Under the pieces are notes generated by a model. That model made no database searches, was not told the origin of the DNA, and saw only the letters and a program-made list of their open reading frames with translations. From positions 1 to 23,380 of the forward strand of contig QAKE01000044.1 of the NCBI GenBank assembly GCA_003343995.1: a stretch of DNA of 23,380 nucleotides, written 5' to 3'. This DNA is from Bacillota bacterium (GTDB lineage: Bacteria; Bacillota; Clostridia; Christensenellales; Borkfalkiaceae). Both the position numbers and the translations under genes were made by a program. Numbering within the stretch: position 1 is the stretch's first letter; each line of letters begins with the position of its first letter. Below are positions 8,071 through 15,185 of the stretch, piece after piece.

Positions 8071-8970
8071 TTATTTCACCTTGATCCGCAAAAGCAGTTT
8101 TACGGTATAAATAAACTCTTCCCCGTACGGTTCTTTATATACTTCCTCGCCGGCGATTTCGTAACGCGCCTGCGCCGCGGCAAACGCCAGCGCGGCGTCC
8201 TCCTCGCCTTCGCCGCCGATATATTCGTAGCTTTCCTCCGTCAAAAGGTTCACGCTCGCCAGAACGTACGTTTCGTAAACGGTATCCTTGATTTCGTTAT
8301 AGCCCGCCACCAGCACGTCCCCCGCGGAAACGGCATCGCCCGCCCGCACCAACGCCGTGCCGCGCAGCACCGTAACGCTTTCCACCGTGCCCGAAACGGG
8401 GCTGACGAGCTGTTTTTTGCCGGTATCGACGACGCCCTCCGCCTCCGGCGAAAGCACCAGATTCACCTTGATCCGCGTGCCGCGCTTTTGCACCGACGCG
8501 AAGGAAAACGCCTTTTCCTTTTGCAAAATTTCCCGTTGGGCGCGATCGAGCGCGCCGCCGTCCACGTAGGAAAAAGGAGCTATGCCCAAATCGCACAAAA
8601 CTGCCTCCGCGCGCTCCTTGTATACCGCGCCGCTGCCGTAATAATCCACGGCGAGCACCGCGCCGTCCAGCACGCATACGAGGGCGACAAACAGCACCGC
8701 GCCGATGAGCGCGCCCGTTTTGCGCAAAAGGCGGGCGAGGGGCGCGAACGCGCCGCGTTCCCCCGTTTTCTTTATAGTATAGCACAAATCGGCGGTAATT
8801 GCAAAAAAATTTTCCTCTTGTCTTGCGGGAAGGGAAAACTCCGCCGTCTTTTCGTCGATATATTTCACTTTATAAAGGGAAATGCCGCGGCGGCGCAGTA
8901 AATTGAACAGCCGTTCGCGGTTATAGCCCTGCACCCGAAACACCGAATACGTCAGGTCGAATTTTCTCAC
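8071..8970 (-). CDS. yqfD: Sporulation protein YqfD
   Basis: A 299-residue protein with an N-terminal soluble domain (FRVQGYNRERLFNLLRRRGI near 11-30), one clear membrane helix at about 86-108, and an extracytoplasmic part containing KRGTRIKVNLVLS and the VSPVSGTV / AGDAVSAGDVLVAG segments typical of YqfD. In B. subtilis yqfD is expressed in the mother cell and is found in spore formers. The protein is about 100 residues shorter than B. subtilis YqfD as I recall it, mainly in the C-terminal half. It starts at a GTG one base after the yqfC stop, with AAGGGGG upstream. Confidence 0.88.
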   Translation of the reverse strand: MRKFDLTYSVFRVQGYNRERLFNLLRRRGISLYKVKYIDEKTAEFSLPARQEENFFAITADLCYTIKKTGERGAFAPLARLLRKTGALIGAVLFVALVCVLDGAVLAVDYYGSGAVYKERAEAVLCDLGIAPFSYVDGGALDRAQREILQKEKAFSFASVQKRGTRIKVNLVLSPEAEGVVDTGKKQLVSPVSGTVESVTVLRGTALVRAGDAVSAGDVLVAGYNEIKDTVYETYVLASVNLLTEESYEYIGGEGEEDAALAFAAAQARYEIAGEEVYKEPYGEEFIYTVKLLLRIKVK

Positions 8971-8971
8971 G

Positions 8972-9232
8972 TTACACCCCCTTCGCCTCGAAGGAGGTGA
9001 TTTTGCCGCCGATGACGATATCCCCCAGCCCGTACTTTTCTATGGTGAGCCCGCTGCCGCAAACGCGCAGCTCCCCGCGCTTGAGAAAGAGCGAAACTTC
9101 CTCGGAAGAATAACTCTTGATTCCCTTGATATTTTCAAAATAGCCGTAGCCCCCGCCGATGACCGCGCGGTAAGGCGCGGGGGCGGCGGCGTCCATGCCG
9201 AGCTTTTTTAAAACCGGCGCGAAAAATTCCAT
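8972..9232 (-). CDS. yqfC: YabP/YqfC family sporulation protein
   Basis: An 86-residue protein whose pattern (IGGGYGYFENIKGIKSYSSE, then FLKRGELRVCGSGLTI and GDIVIGGKI) matches the YabP/YqfC family of small beta-rich spore proteins. It is the first gene of the cluster, directly before yqfD, as in other Firmicutes. An AUG with GGGAGGGG about 5 bases upstream sets the start. A sigma-E-like promoter lies about 30 bases further up. Its biochemical role is not known. Confidence 0.88.
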   Translation of the reverse strand: MEFFAPVLKKLGMDAAAPAPYRAVIGGGYGYFENIKGIKSYSSEEVSLFLKRGELRVCGSGLTIEKYGLGDIVIGGKITSFEAKGV

Positions 9233-9260
9233 TTTTCCCCTCCCGTATTTTCTCTTACAT

Positions 9261-9289
9261 AGTTTATGCCGGACATGGGAAAAACTTTC
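9261..9289 (-). promoter_or_regulatory. Possible sigma-E (mother-cell) promoter for yqfC
   Basis: On the minus strand GAAAGTT (9283-9289) is followed after 14 bases by CATAAACT (9261-9268). This resembles the B. subtilis sigma-E pattern (KMATATT, 14-15 bases, CATACANT) with 5 of 7 and 6 of 7 specified positions matching. No sigma-A promoter is obvious before yqfC, and yqfC/yqfD belong to the sigma-E regulon in B. subtilis. Confidence 0.45.
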
Positions 9290-9336
9290 TTTTTTTTGCG
9301 ATTACCGCCGGACGCGGCGGGCGCATACAGCGGAAA

Positions 9337-9360
9337 CGGCAGGGCGCAAAGTCCCTGCCG
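9337..9360 (-). terminator. Probable terminator after the hydratase gene
   Basis: CGGCAGGG and CCCTGCCG form a perfect 8-base stem with an 8-base loop, 6 bases after the hydratase stop. The T run after it on the minus strand is only three bases, so termination may be weak. A second short GC hairpin lies at 9305-9320. Confidence 0.5.
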
Positions 9361-9366
9361 CAAGCG

Positions 9367-11541
9367 TTATTTTCTGTTTTCGGCGTAGAAGTTGATCAGA
9401 CAGCCCGCCGCGATGATTTTCTTTTCGTCCTCCGTCAAGGGGGAAATTTTCAGCGTGATCTCCCGCGCGTTGTCTCCGTAAACCTTCGCGGGGAATTCCG
9501 TTTCTCCCGCGAGCAGTTTCGCGCGCACGTCGGGCACGTATACGAGTTCGCCCACCGCGAAATCGTTCTTTTCCACGAGGAAGGGCAGCATGCCCCAATT
9601 GATGACGTTGGAGCGGTAGCGCTTCGTCGCGTAGGAAACCGCCAGATTCGCCGCGCCGCCGAGCACGCGCTGGCAGGACGCCGCCTGCTCGCGCGCCGAA
9701 CCGTCGCCGGGGCGCACCGCGCACACCGCGCTGCCGTAAGTGGTGTTTTCCTCCGACACGCCCCCGATTTTCGGGAACGCTTCCGCCTTGACCGCCTTCG
9801 CGCGGGAAACGTAAGCGGGATCTTTTCTCGAAAGGGCAAATTCCGCGAGTTTCATGGGGTTGGAGCGGTACGACGAGGTTTCCCCGCTGGGGATGAGCTC
9901 GTCGGTCGTGGTGACGGGATCGGTGAGCACGCTGGCGATCTTCAAAAGCAGATTGTCCTTAAGCGCTTCCATCTTCGGCCAGTCGGCGATATTCGGACCG
10001 TATTTCAGGCTTTCCTCCTCCTTCGCCGCCGCGATGCCGTCGTATACCCGCGCCTTGTAAATGGCGTCGCTGTAATGATATTTCTTGATTTTCGCGTCGT
10101 AATCGATTTCCGTGGCTGCCGTCAGCACGCCGCCGTTGAGCGCCGTCGCCGCGATGCTGCGCGCGTCCATCAGCGCCACCGCCGCCAGCTGCCCGCCGGC
10201 GGGCTTGCTGCCCTCGCGGCTTTCGAAGTTACGGGTGGTGTGGCGGACGGAAAGACCGTTGTTGGACGGCACGTCCCCCGCGCCGAAGCACGGACCGCAA
10301 AACGCCGTTTTGACGACCGCGCCGCTTTCGATGAGCTTGGAAATATAGCCGTTGTCCATCAGCCCCTTATACACCGGCTGGCTGGACGGGTAGATGTTGA
10401 GGGCAAATTCCCCGTTGCCGACGGGCGCGCCCTTCAGAATTTCCTCCGCTTCGGCGATGTTTTCGTACATGCCGCCGGCGCAGCCCGCGATGACGCCCTG
10501 ATCGACGTAAATTTTGCCGTCTTTTATCTTATCCGTTAAACGGAACTCGCCCTTGCCGCCGAGCAGTTTATTGCCTTCCTCCTCCACTTTTTTGAGAATT
10601 TCGTAGGCGTTTTCCTTAAATTCGCGGATGGTGTACGCGTTGCTCGGGTGGAAGGGAAGCGCGATCATCGGCTCGATTTCGCTGAGGTCTATCACAATGC
10701 CGCCGTCGTAATACGCGCCCTCTTCGGGGTGCAGTTCGCAAAACGCCTCCGCCCTGCCGTGCTGCGCGTAATATTCCTTCACCTTGCCGTCGGTTTCCCA
10801 AACGGAGGAAAGGCAGGTGGTTTCGGTGGTCATCACGTCGATGCCGTTTCTGTAATCCATGGAAAGGCGGGAAATGCCCGCGCCGACGAATTCCAGCACC
10901 TTGTTTTTGACGAAACCGTCGGCAAACACCGCTTTTACGAGGGCGATGGCGACGTCGTGCGGGCCGACGCCCTTTCTCGGCTTGCCCTTCAGGTGCACCG
11001 CCACCACTTCCGGCATATCCAGATCGTAAGTTTTATCGAGCAGCTGTTTTACCAGCTCCGGTCCGCCCTCGCCCACGGCGAGCGTGCCCAGCGCGCCGTA
11101 ACGGGTGTGGGAATCGGAACCGAGGATCATGCCGCCGCAAAACGCGCGCTTTTCGCGCATATATTGGTGAATGACGGCGATATGCGGGGGCACGTACGCC
11201 CCGCCGTACTTCTTCGCCGCGGACAGTCCGAACACGTGGTCGTCCTCGTTGATGGTGCCGCCCACCGCGCAAAGGGAGTTGTGGCAGTTGGTGAGGGTAT
11301 ACGGCAGGGGGAATTTTTCCAGCCCGCTCGCCTTCGCCGTCTGCACGATGCCCACGTACGTAATATCGTGCGAGGCAATTTCGTCGAATTTGATCTTCAG
11401 CTTTTCGTCGCTGCCCGAGGTGTTGTGCGCCGTAAGGATTTTATACGCCATCGTGCGGGTGCGGTTTTCCGCCTCCGCCGCCGCTGCGCGGCGCAGCTTG
11501 CCGCCGCCGTAAACGCAGCCCTGTCGAATCAATTTTATCAT
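9367..11541 (-). CDS. Aconitase-superfamily hydratase (YbhJ-like)
   Basis: A 724-residue member of the aconitase superfamily, which adds or removes water with a [4Fe-4S] cluster. The likely cluster ligands are Cys354 (IAGCAGG) and Cys415/Cys418 (CGPC); GSDSHT (141-146) is the superfamily substrate motif, and SSYRSNPMKLAEF together with KRYRSNVINWG mark the swivel domain. The overall pattern (for example LTNCHNSLCAVGGTINEDDH) fits the 'hydratase' group found in Clostridia and as E. coli YbhJ rather than classical AcnA or AcnB, so citrate/isocitrate may not be the substrate. I chose the ATG at 11541 (start MIKLIRQGCVYGGG) because GGAG lies about 7 bases upstream; the frame continues 22 codons further up but covers the promoter. 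The gene is monocistronic. Confidence 0.87.
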   Translation of the reverse strand: MIKLIRQGCVYGGGKLRRAAAAEAENRTRTMAYKILTAHNTSGSDEKLKIKFDEIASHDITYVGIVQTAKASGLEKFPLPYTLTNCHNSLCAVGGTINEDDHVFGLSAAKKYGGAYVPPHIAVIHQYMREKRAFCGGMILGSDSHTRYGALGTLAVGEGGPELVKQLLDKTYDLDMPEVVAVHLKGKPRKGVGPHDVAIALVKAVFADGFVKNKVLEFVGAGISRLSMDYRNGIDVMTTETTCLSSVWETDGKVKEYYAQHGRAEAFCELHPEEGAYYDGGIVIDLSEIEPMIALPFHPSNAYTIREFKENAYEILKKVEEEGNKLLGGKGEFRLTDKIKDGKIYVDQGVIAGCAGGMYENIAEAEEILKGAPVGNGEFALNIYPSSQPVYKGLMDNGYISKLIESGAVVKTAFCGPCFGAGDVPSNNGLSVRHTTRNFESREGSKPAGGQLAAVALMDARSIAATALNGGVLTAATEIDYDAKIKKYHYSDAIYKARVYDGIAAAKEEESLKYGPNIADWPKMEALKDNLLLKIASVLTDPVTTTDELIPSGETSSYRSNPMKLAEFALSRKDPAYVSRAKAVKAEAFPKIGGVSEENTTYGSAVCAVRPGDGSAREQAASCQRVLGGAANLAVSYATKRYRSNVINWGMLPFLVEKNDFAVGELVYVPDVRAKLLAGETEFPAKVYGDNAREITLKISPLTEDEKKIIAAGCLINFYAENRK

Positions 11542-11572
11542 GTTTTTCTCCGTAATAGTGTTATACGGGCTT

Positions 11573-11601
11573 ATTTTATCACAACTTTGCGATTTTGGCA
11601 A
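11573..11601 (-). promoter_or_regulatory. Sigma-A promoter for the hydratase gene
   Basis: On the minus strand TTGCCA (11596-11601) and TAAAAT (11573-11578) are separated by exactly 17 bases. The start of transcription would fall about 25-30 bases before the ATG at 11541. It is back to back with the plus-strand promoter at 11636-11664. Confidence 0.75.
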
Positions 11602-11635
11602 GCGCATAAAAAGCGTAAAATCAATTAAAATTTTC

Positions 11636-11664
11636 TTGCATAGCGCGCGCGGATATGGTAAAAT
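11636..11664 (+). promoter_or_regulatory. Sigma-A promoter for the small membrane protein gene
   Basis: TTGCAT (11636-11641) and TAAAAT (11659-11664) are separated by 17 bases, 42 bases before the ATG at 11707. The -10 boxes of the two divergent promoters lie at opposite edges of a 92-base region, leaving room for shared regulation. Confidence 0.7.
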
Positions 11665-11706
11665 ATTCTTAAGGGGAAATAAATCGATCGAACCGCAGGT
11701 GAAACC

Positions 11707-12150
11707 ATGAAAAAATTCCGAATGAAACTTCCCGTATATATCGTCGTACTGCTCGCCCTCGGCGCGGCGTGCGGCGTCGTCGCGGTGGTGTTCAACGCGC
11801 TGAAAATTTCCGCCGCCGCGAACGCGCAGGGCGTCGTTCTGCTTATACTGTTAATAGCGCTCGCCGCCGTTTTGACGGCGCTTTGCGCCGGCGTGCTCAT
11901 CTGCCCCTGCTATTGCGTGAAAAACGGACGGCTTTATTCCCGCATGGGCTTGCTGCGCACTTCCTACGACGCGGCGGACATCACCGAACTCGTGTATTTC
12001 AAGGCGCAGGGAAAATTGGTGATGTACACTTCCTCCGATAAATTCGTCGTTCTGCTGCTCGCGGAGAGCAAGCACGAGGACTTTATCAAAGCGCTGAGAG
12101 AGGAAAACCCGAAAATCGTATACGACAACAAAATTAACGAAACGGACTGA
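11707..12150 (+). CDS. Two-helix membrane protein with a PH-like cytoplasmic domain, function unknown
   Basis: A 147-residue protein not recognised as a named family. Membrane helices lie at about 9-29 and 43-65, joined by a short loop. A soluble C-terminal part (about 70-140) reads YCVKNGRLYSRMGLLRTSYD, then DITELVYF, KLVMYTSSD and FVVLLLAESKHEDFIKALRE. Alternating beta strands followed by one helix resemble the bacterial PH-domain (bPH) fold seen in many small Firmicute membrane proteins. The start codon follows a weak AGGTGA site and a clear sigma-A promoter. It lies 110 bases before mgtE with a terminator in between, so the two may be separate units. The PH-like call is inferred from pattern only. 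Confidence 0.7.
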   Translation: MKKFRMKLPVYIVVLLALGAACGVVAVVFNALKISAAANAQGVVLLILLIALAAVLTALCAGVLICPCYCVKNGRLYSRMGLLRTSYDAADITELVYFKAQGKLVMYTSSDKFVVLLLAESKHEDFIKALREENPKIVYDNKINETD

Positions 12151-12156
12151 ATTTTA

Positions 12157-12185
12157 TTGACAAACGAACGCAAAAAGCATACACT
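12157..12185 (+). promoter_or_regulatory. Possible sigma-A promoter before mgtE
   Basis: TTGACA (12157-12162, exact consensus) and TACACT (12180-12185) are 17 bases apart. The -10 box lies inside the palindrome at 12177-12195. Transcription from here would meet the terminator at 12205-12230 within about 40 bases. Confidence 0.5.
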
Positions 12186-12195
12186 TGATGTATGC
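12177..12195. repeat. Palindrome over the -10 box of the mgtE promoter
   Basis: GCATACA (12177-12183) and TGTATGC (12189-12195) are perfect 7-base inverted arms around CTTGA. The site overlaps the possible -10 box, the typical place for a repressor operator. It could also act as an RNA hairpin in read-through transcripts from the upstream gene. Confidence 0.45.
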
Positions 12196-12204
12196 GATAC
12201 CGAT

Positions 12205-12230
12205 AAAACCTGCCGAAGCGGGTTTTTTTT
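12205..12230 (+). terminator. Terminator between the small membrane protein gene and mgtE (possible attenuator)
   Basis: AACCTGC-CGAA-GCGGGTT is a short GC stem with a tetraloop followed by eight T. It probably ends the 11707-12150 transcript. Only 30 bases separate it from the mgtE ATG, too few for another promoter, so it may act as an attenuator for mgtE. On the minus strand it also has a short T run. Confidence 0.7.
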
Positions 12231-12260
12231 ATCAAAAAAAACAAAAAGGAGGTAAACCGT

Positions 12261-13640
12261 ATGGAACAGGAAATGACGACGGAAAAATTGCTGGAGCTGT
12301 ATAAAAGCCGACGGTTTGCCGATTTGAGAATTTTACTGCTCGACATGGAAGCGGCGGACATCGCGGCGTTCGTGGAAGAACAGCTCGAAGAAAAGGAGCA
12401 GATCTTCTTCTTCCGCCTGCTGCCCAAGGAACTCGCCTCCGACGTGTTCGTCGAATTCGATTCCGACACGCAGGAGGCGCTCATCAAGGCGTTTACCGAT
12501 AAGGAGCTGAAAGCCGTTATCGACGACATGTTCCTCGACGATACGGTGGATATCATCGACGAGATGCCCGCCAACGTGGTCAAGCGCATCCTGCTTGCCG
12601 CCGATCCCGAGGAAAGAAAGACCATCAACGAGCTTTTGGAATACCCCGACGACAGCGCCGGCTCGCTGATGACGCCGGAATTCGTTTCGCTTTCCGCGAA
12701 CATGACCGTTTCCGACGCCTTCGAGAAGATCCGCCGCACCGGCGTGAACAAGGAAACCATTTACACCTGCTACGTCACCGATATCCGCAAGCGGCTGATC
12801 GGCGTGGTCACCGTGAAGGATTTGCTGCTCGCCGACAAGGAAACGCTCATCGAGGACATCATGACCACCAACGCCGTCGCCATCGAAACCCTCGAAGATA
12901 AGGAAGACGTGGCGCTCAAATTCCAGAAATATTCCCACCTCGCGCTGCCCGTCATCGACAAGGAAGGCTGCATCGTCGGCATCATCACCGTGGACGACGC
13001 GGTGGACGTACTGCAGGAAGAGGCGACGGAAGATATTCAGATCATGGCGGCGATCACGCCGGACGACAAGCCCTATCTGAAAACCAGCCCGTGGAAAATT
13101 TTCGCCAACCGCGCGCCGTGGCTGCTTATTTTGATGATTTCGGCGACCTTTACGGGGCTGATTTTGAACTCCTACGAAGGGGAGCTGAGCGCGCTCAGCA
13201 TGGGAACGCTGCTCATCGCGTGCGTGCCGATGCTGATGGATTCCGGCGGAAACGCCGGCTCGCAGGCATCCGTTACCGTAATCCGCGGCATCGCGCTGAA
13301 CGAACTGAAATTCAAAGACATCTTCCGCGTGCAGTGGAAGGAACTGCGCGTCGGGCTGATGCTGGCGCTTACGCTCGGCGCGGCGTGTTTCGGAAAACTG
13401 CTGCTCATCGACAATCTGCTTTTCGGCTATTCCGGCTATACCCCGCAGGTGGCGTTCGTCATTTCGCTTTGCCTCGCCATCACCATCGTGCTGGCGAAGG
13501 TGGTAGGCTGTTCCCTCCCCCTTCTTGCGAAAAAGTGTCATCTCGATCCCGCCGTGATGGCGAGCCCGTTCATCACCACCATCGTGGACGCGCTCTCCCT
13601 CGTGCTCTACTGCAGCCTTGCGATACACATGCTCGCGTAA
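12261..13640 (+). CDS. mgtE: Magnesium transporter MgtE
   Basis: A Mg2+ channel/transporter of the inner membrane, gated by cytoplasmic Mg2+. The 459-residue protein has all family parts: a helical N domain (about 1-130), two CBS domains (about 137-195 and 199-255, with MTPEFVSL and MTTNAVAIET at their starts), a plug helix (about 255-285) and five membrane helices to the end. The pore motifs PMLMDSGGNAGSQ (323-335) and DPAVMASPFITTIVDALSL with Asp443 are intact. A consensus AAGGAGG site precedes the ATG. Mg2+ control could come from the gated protein itself and perhaps from the promoter/terminator arrangement upstream. I see no M-box riboswitch in the short leader. Confidence 0.97.
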   Translation: MEQEMTTEKLLELYKSRRFADLRILLLDMEAADIAAFVEEQLEEKEQIFFFRLLPKELASDVFVEFDSDTQEALIKAFTDKELKAVIDDMFLDDTVDIIDEMPANVVKRILLAADPEERKTINELLEYPDDSAGSLMTPEFVSLSANMTVSDAFEKIRRTGVNKETIYTCYVTDIRKRLIGVVTVKDLLLADKETLIEDIMTTNAVAIETLEDKEDVALKFQKYSHLALPVIDKEGCIVGIITVDDAVDVLQEEATEDIQIMAAITPDDKPYLKTSPWKIFANRAPWLLILMISATFTGLILNSYEGELSALSMGTLLIACVPMLMDSGGNAGSQASVTVIRGIALNELKFKDIFRVQWKELRVGLMLALTLGAACFGKLLLIDNLLFGYSGYTPQVAFVISLCLAITIVLAKVVGCSLPLLAKKCHLDPAVMASPFITTIVDALSLVLYCSLAIHMLA

Positions 13641-13652
13641 AAACGATATGAT

Positions 13653-13680
13653 AAAACCCCCGCCGAACGGCGGGGGTTTT
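13653..13680. terminator. Bidirectional terminator between mgtE and mscL
   Basis: CCCCCGCCG and CGGCGGGGG make a perfect 9-base stem around AA, flanked by AAAA and TTTT. It serves convergent mgtE (plus) and mscL (minus), lying 12 bases after the first stop codon and 5 bases after the second. Confidence 0.9.
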
Positions 13681-13685
13681 TCGTT

Positions 13686-14240
13686 TTATTTGTTTTCGCT
13701 CTGCTTTTCCAAAAGCGTTTTGATTTCTTCCAGCAGATATTCGGCGGTGTGCTTTTTCGCTTCTTCCGCGGCGGCGGCAGCGGCGTCCGCGGCGGCCTTG
13801 TCGCGCGCGGCGGCGAGCGTTTCGATCTCCGCCTCGCTCTTGCCCGAACGGCGCATCGCGTAATATTCCTTTTTCGCATAGCCGTAATACTTCGGCGTGC
13901 TCACCTCGTGCACTTTGTTGATGAACTTAACGATGGAAAAGAGGATCAACGCGATGATGAGGAAGTTCAAAATTGCGGAAACCACCGCGCCCCAGTCTAT
14001 GTAAATCGACTGCGCCATGTCGATAACGCCGTCCACTTCCACCGCTTTGAGCATGGTCACCGCGCTTTCCAGCCCGTTGCCCGCCCCCGCGAGCGCCCAG
14101 TTCACGAGCGGCTGAAACACGTTTTTCGTGAGTGCCGTTACAATCGCCGTAAACGCTCCGCCTACGATTACGCCGACCGCCATGTCGATGACGTTTCCGC
14201 GCGTAATAAACGCCTTAAACTCCTTGAAAAACTTTTTCAT
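13686..14240 (-). CDS. mscL: Large-conductance mechanosensitive channel MscL
   Basis: MscL is a pentameric membrane channel that opens under tension to release solutes in osmotic downshock. The 184-residue protein begins MKKFFKEFKAFITRGNVIDM, the family N-terminus. Helix 1 covers about 15-44 and helix 2 about 82-108. The cytoplasmic tail (110-184) is longer than usual (most MscL are 120-150 residues); it contains an Ala-rich helical stretch around 142-160 and ends in a charged helix that fits the C-terminal bundle. AAGGAG precedes the ATG by 8 bases and lies inside the small ORF 14237-14374, whose stop overlaps this start by 4 bases (ATGA). Confidence 0.95.
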   Translation of the reverse strand: MKKFFKEFKAFITRGNVIDMAVGVIVGGAFTAIVTALTKNVFQPLVNWALAGAGNGLESAVTMLKAVEVDGVIDMAQSIYIDWGAVVSAILNFLIIALILFSIVKFINKVHEVSTPKYYGYAKKEYYAMRRSGKSEAEIETLAAARDKAAADAAAAAAEEAKKHTAEYLLEEIKTLLEKQSENK

Positions 14241-14374
14241 TCGTCTTTCTCCTTTATATAAAATATTTTCTCTTTCAGTTTAAGCAGTCTTTTCAGCCCG
14301 CGCGCCGCCTCTTTCGGCGACGCCCCCCGCAAAGACCGCTCGGCTTGCTCCATGCGCGTTTTCAAATCGTCCAT
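14237..14374 (-). CDS. Small ORF (45 aa) coupled to mscL, function unknown
   Basis: ATG at 14374 starts a 45-codon ORF (MDDLKTRMEQAERSLRGASP..., ending KEKIFYIKEKDE) that stops in an ATGA overlap with mscL. It begins 3 bases after the uppP stop. The predicted peptide is highly charged and helical, with no membrane segment. The ribosome site is weak (TAGGG), so translation would depend on coupling to uppP. The exact packing between two genes with overlaps on the downstream side is what a real small gene looks like, but I recognise no family. It could instead be chance reading in a leader that only provides the mscL ribosome site. Confidence 0.5.
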   Translation of the reverse strand: MDDLKTRMEQAERSLRGASPKEAARGLKRLLKLKEKIFYIKEKDE

Positions 14375-14377
14375 ACC

Positions 14378-15136
14378 CTATATTATCAGCAATATCAGAC
14401 TTAATATCGCAAGATATAAAGAAAACCACTTGAAATCGGCTTTTTTTACGAGATTGAGCATCACTTTGATGGCGATATAGCCGCTCACCGCCGCCGCCAG
14501 CACGCCCAAAAGAAGGGGCAGAATTTCGATATCCATCGCCGGCGCTTTGATGAACCGATACCCTTCGAGCAGCGCCGAACCGAGAATGACGGGAATGCTC
14601 ATCAAAAAGGCGAAGTTGGCGTTTTTGCTCCTGTCCACCCCGCAGAAACACCCCGCGGCGATGGTGGAGCCGCTGCGCGAAATGCCCGGCACGACGGCGA
14701 TTGCCTGCGCAACGCCCATCGCGAGGGCGTTGCCCGCGTTGATGTCTTTAAACAGCGGCTTGCGCTTTGCGGAAAGCTCCGCCTGCAGCAGCACGAGCGC
14801 CGTTATGATAAAGCAGGGCGCCAGATATTTGCCGCCGTAAAACACCGCGTCCAGCTGATCGCTGAGCAAAAAGCCCACGAGCGCGGCGGGAACGCTGGCG
14901 ATGACGAGATACAAAAGCCCCATCGGGCGTTTGAACAGCCCGAGAATATCTTTAAAAAACACGATGCATACGGGAATGAGCGTGCCCACGTGCAGCATGA
15001 TCGTTAAAAACATGCTGTGCTCGGGATCGATGCCGAACCAATTTTGCAGCAGCACCAGATGCCCGCTGGACGATACCGGCAAAAACTCCGTAAAGCCCTG
15101 CACCAGCCCCAAAACGATTGCCTGCCAAATTTCCAT
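14378..15136 (-). CDS. uppP: Undecaprenyl-diphosphatase UppP (BacA)
   Basis: A membrane enzyme that removes one phosphate from undecaprenyl diphosphate, recycling the lipid carrier for peptidoglycan synthesis and giving bacitracin resistance when overproduced. The 252-residue protein has the two signature motifs FTEFLPVSSSGHL (15-27) and PGISRSG (150-156), with about seven hydrophobic helices between and after them. AAGGAG lies 7 bases before the ATG. It follows the LysR gene by 49 bases, a gap that contains a 15-base palindrome. Confidence 0.96.
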   Translation of the reverse strand: MEIWQAIVLGLVQGFTEFLPVSSSGHLVLLQNWFGIDPEHSMFLTIMLHVGTLIPVCIVFFKDILGLFKRPMGLLYLVIASVPAALVGFLLSDQLDAVFYGGKYLAPCFIITALVLLQAELSAKRKPLFKDINAGNALAMGVAQAIAVVPGISRSGSTIAAGCFCGVDRSKNANFAFLMSIPVILGSALLEGYRFIKAPAMDIEILPLLLGVLAAAVSGYIAIKVMLNLVKKADFKWFSLYLAILSLILLII

Positions 15137-15153
15137 TATTTATCTCCTTAAAC

Positions 15154-15168
15154 GTCCGAATTTCGGAC
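15154..15168. repeat. Palindrome between the LysR gene and uppP
   Basis: GTCCGAA and TTCGGAC are perfect 7-base inverted arms around one T. No T run follows on the minus strand, so it is a poor terminator. It lies just before the uppP ribosome site and may be a protein binding site or an RNA processing hairpin. Confidence 0.4.
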
Positions 15169-15185
15169 TTACGCATTATCTTATG

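Noticed and set aside
11542..11607. Longer hydratase start (22 extra codons)
   Set aside because: The extension runs over the -10 and -35 boxes at 11573-11601.
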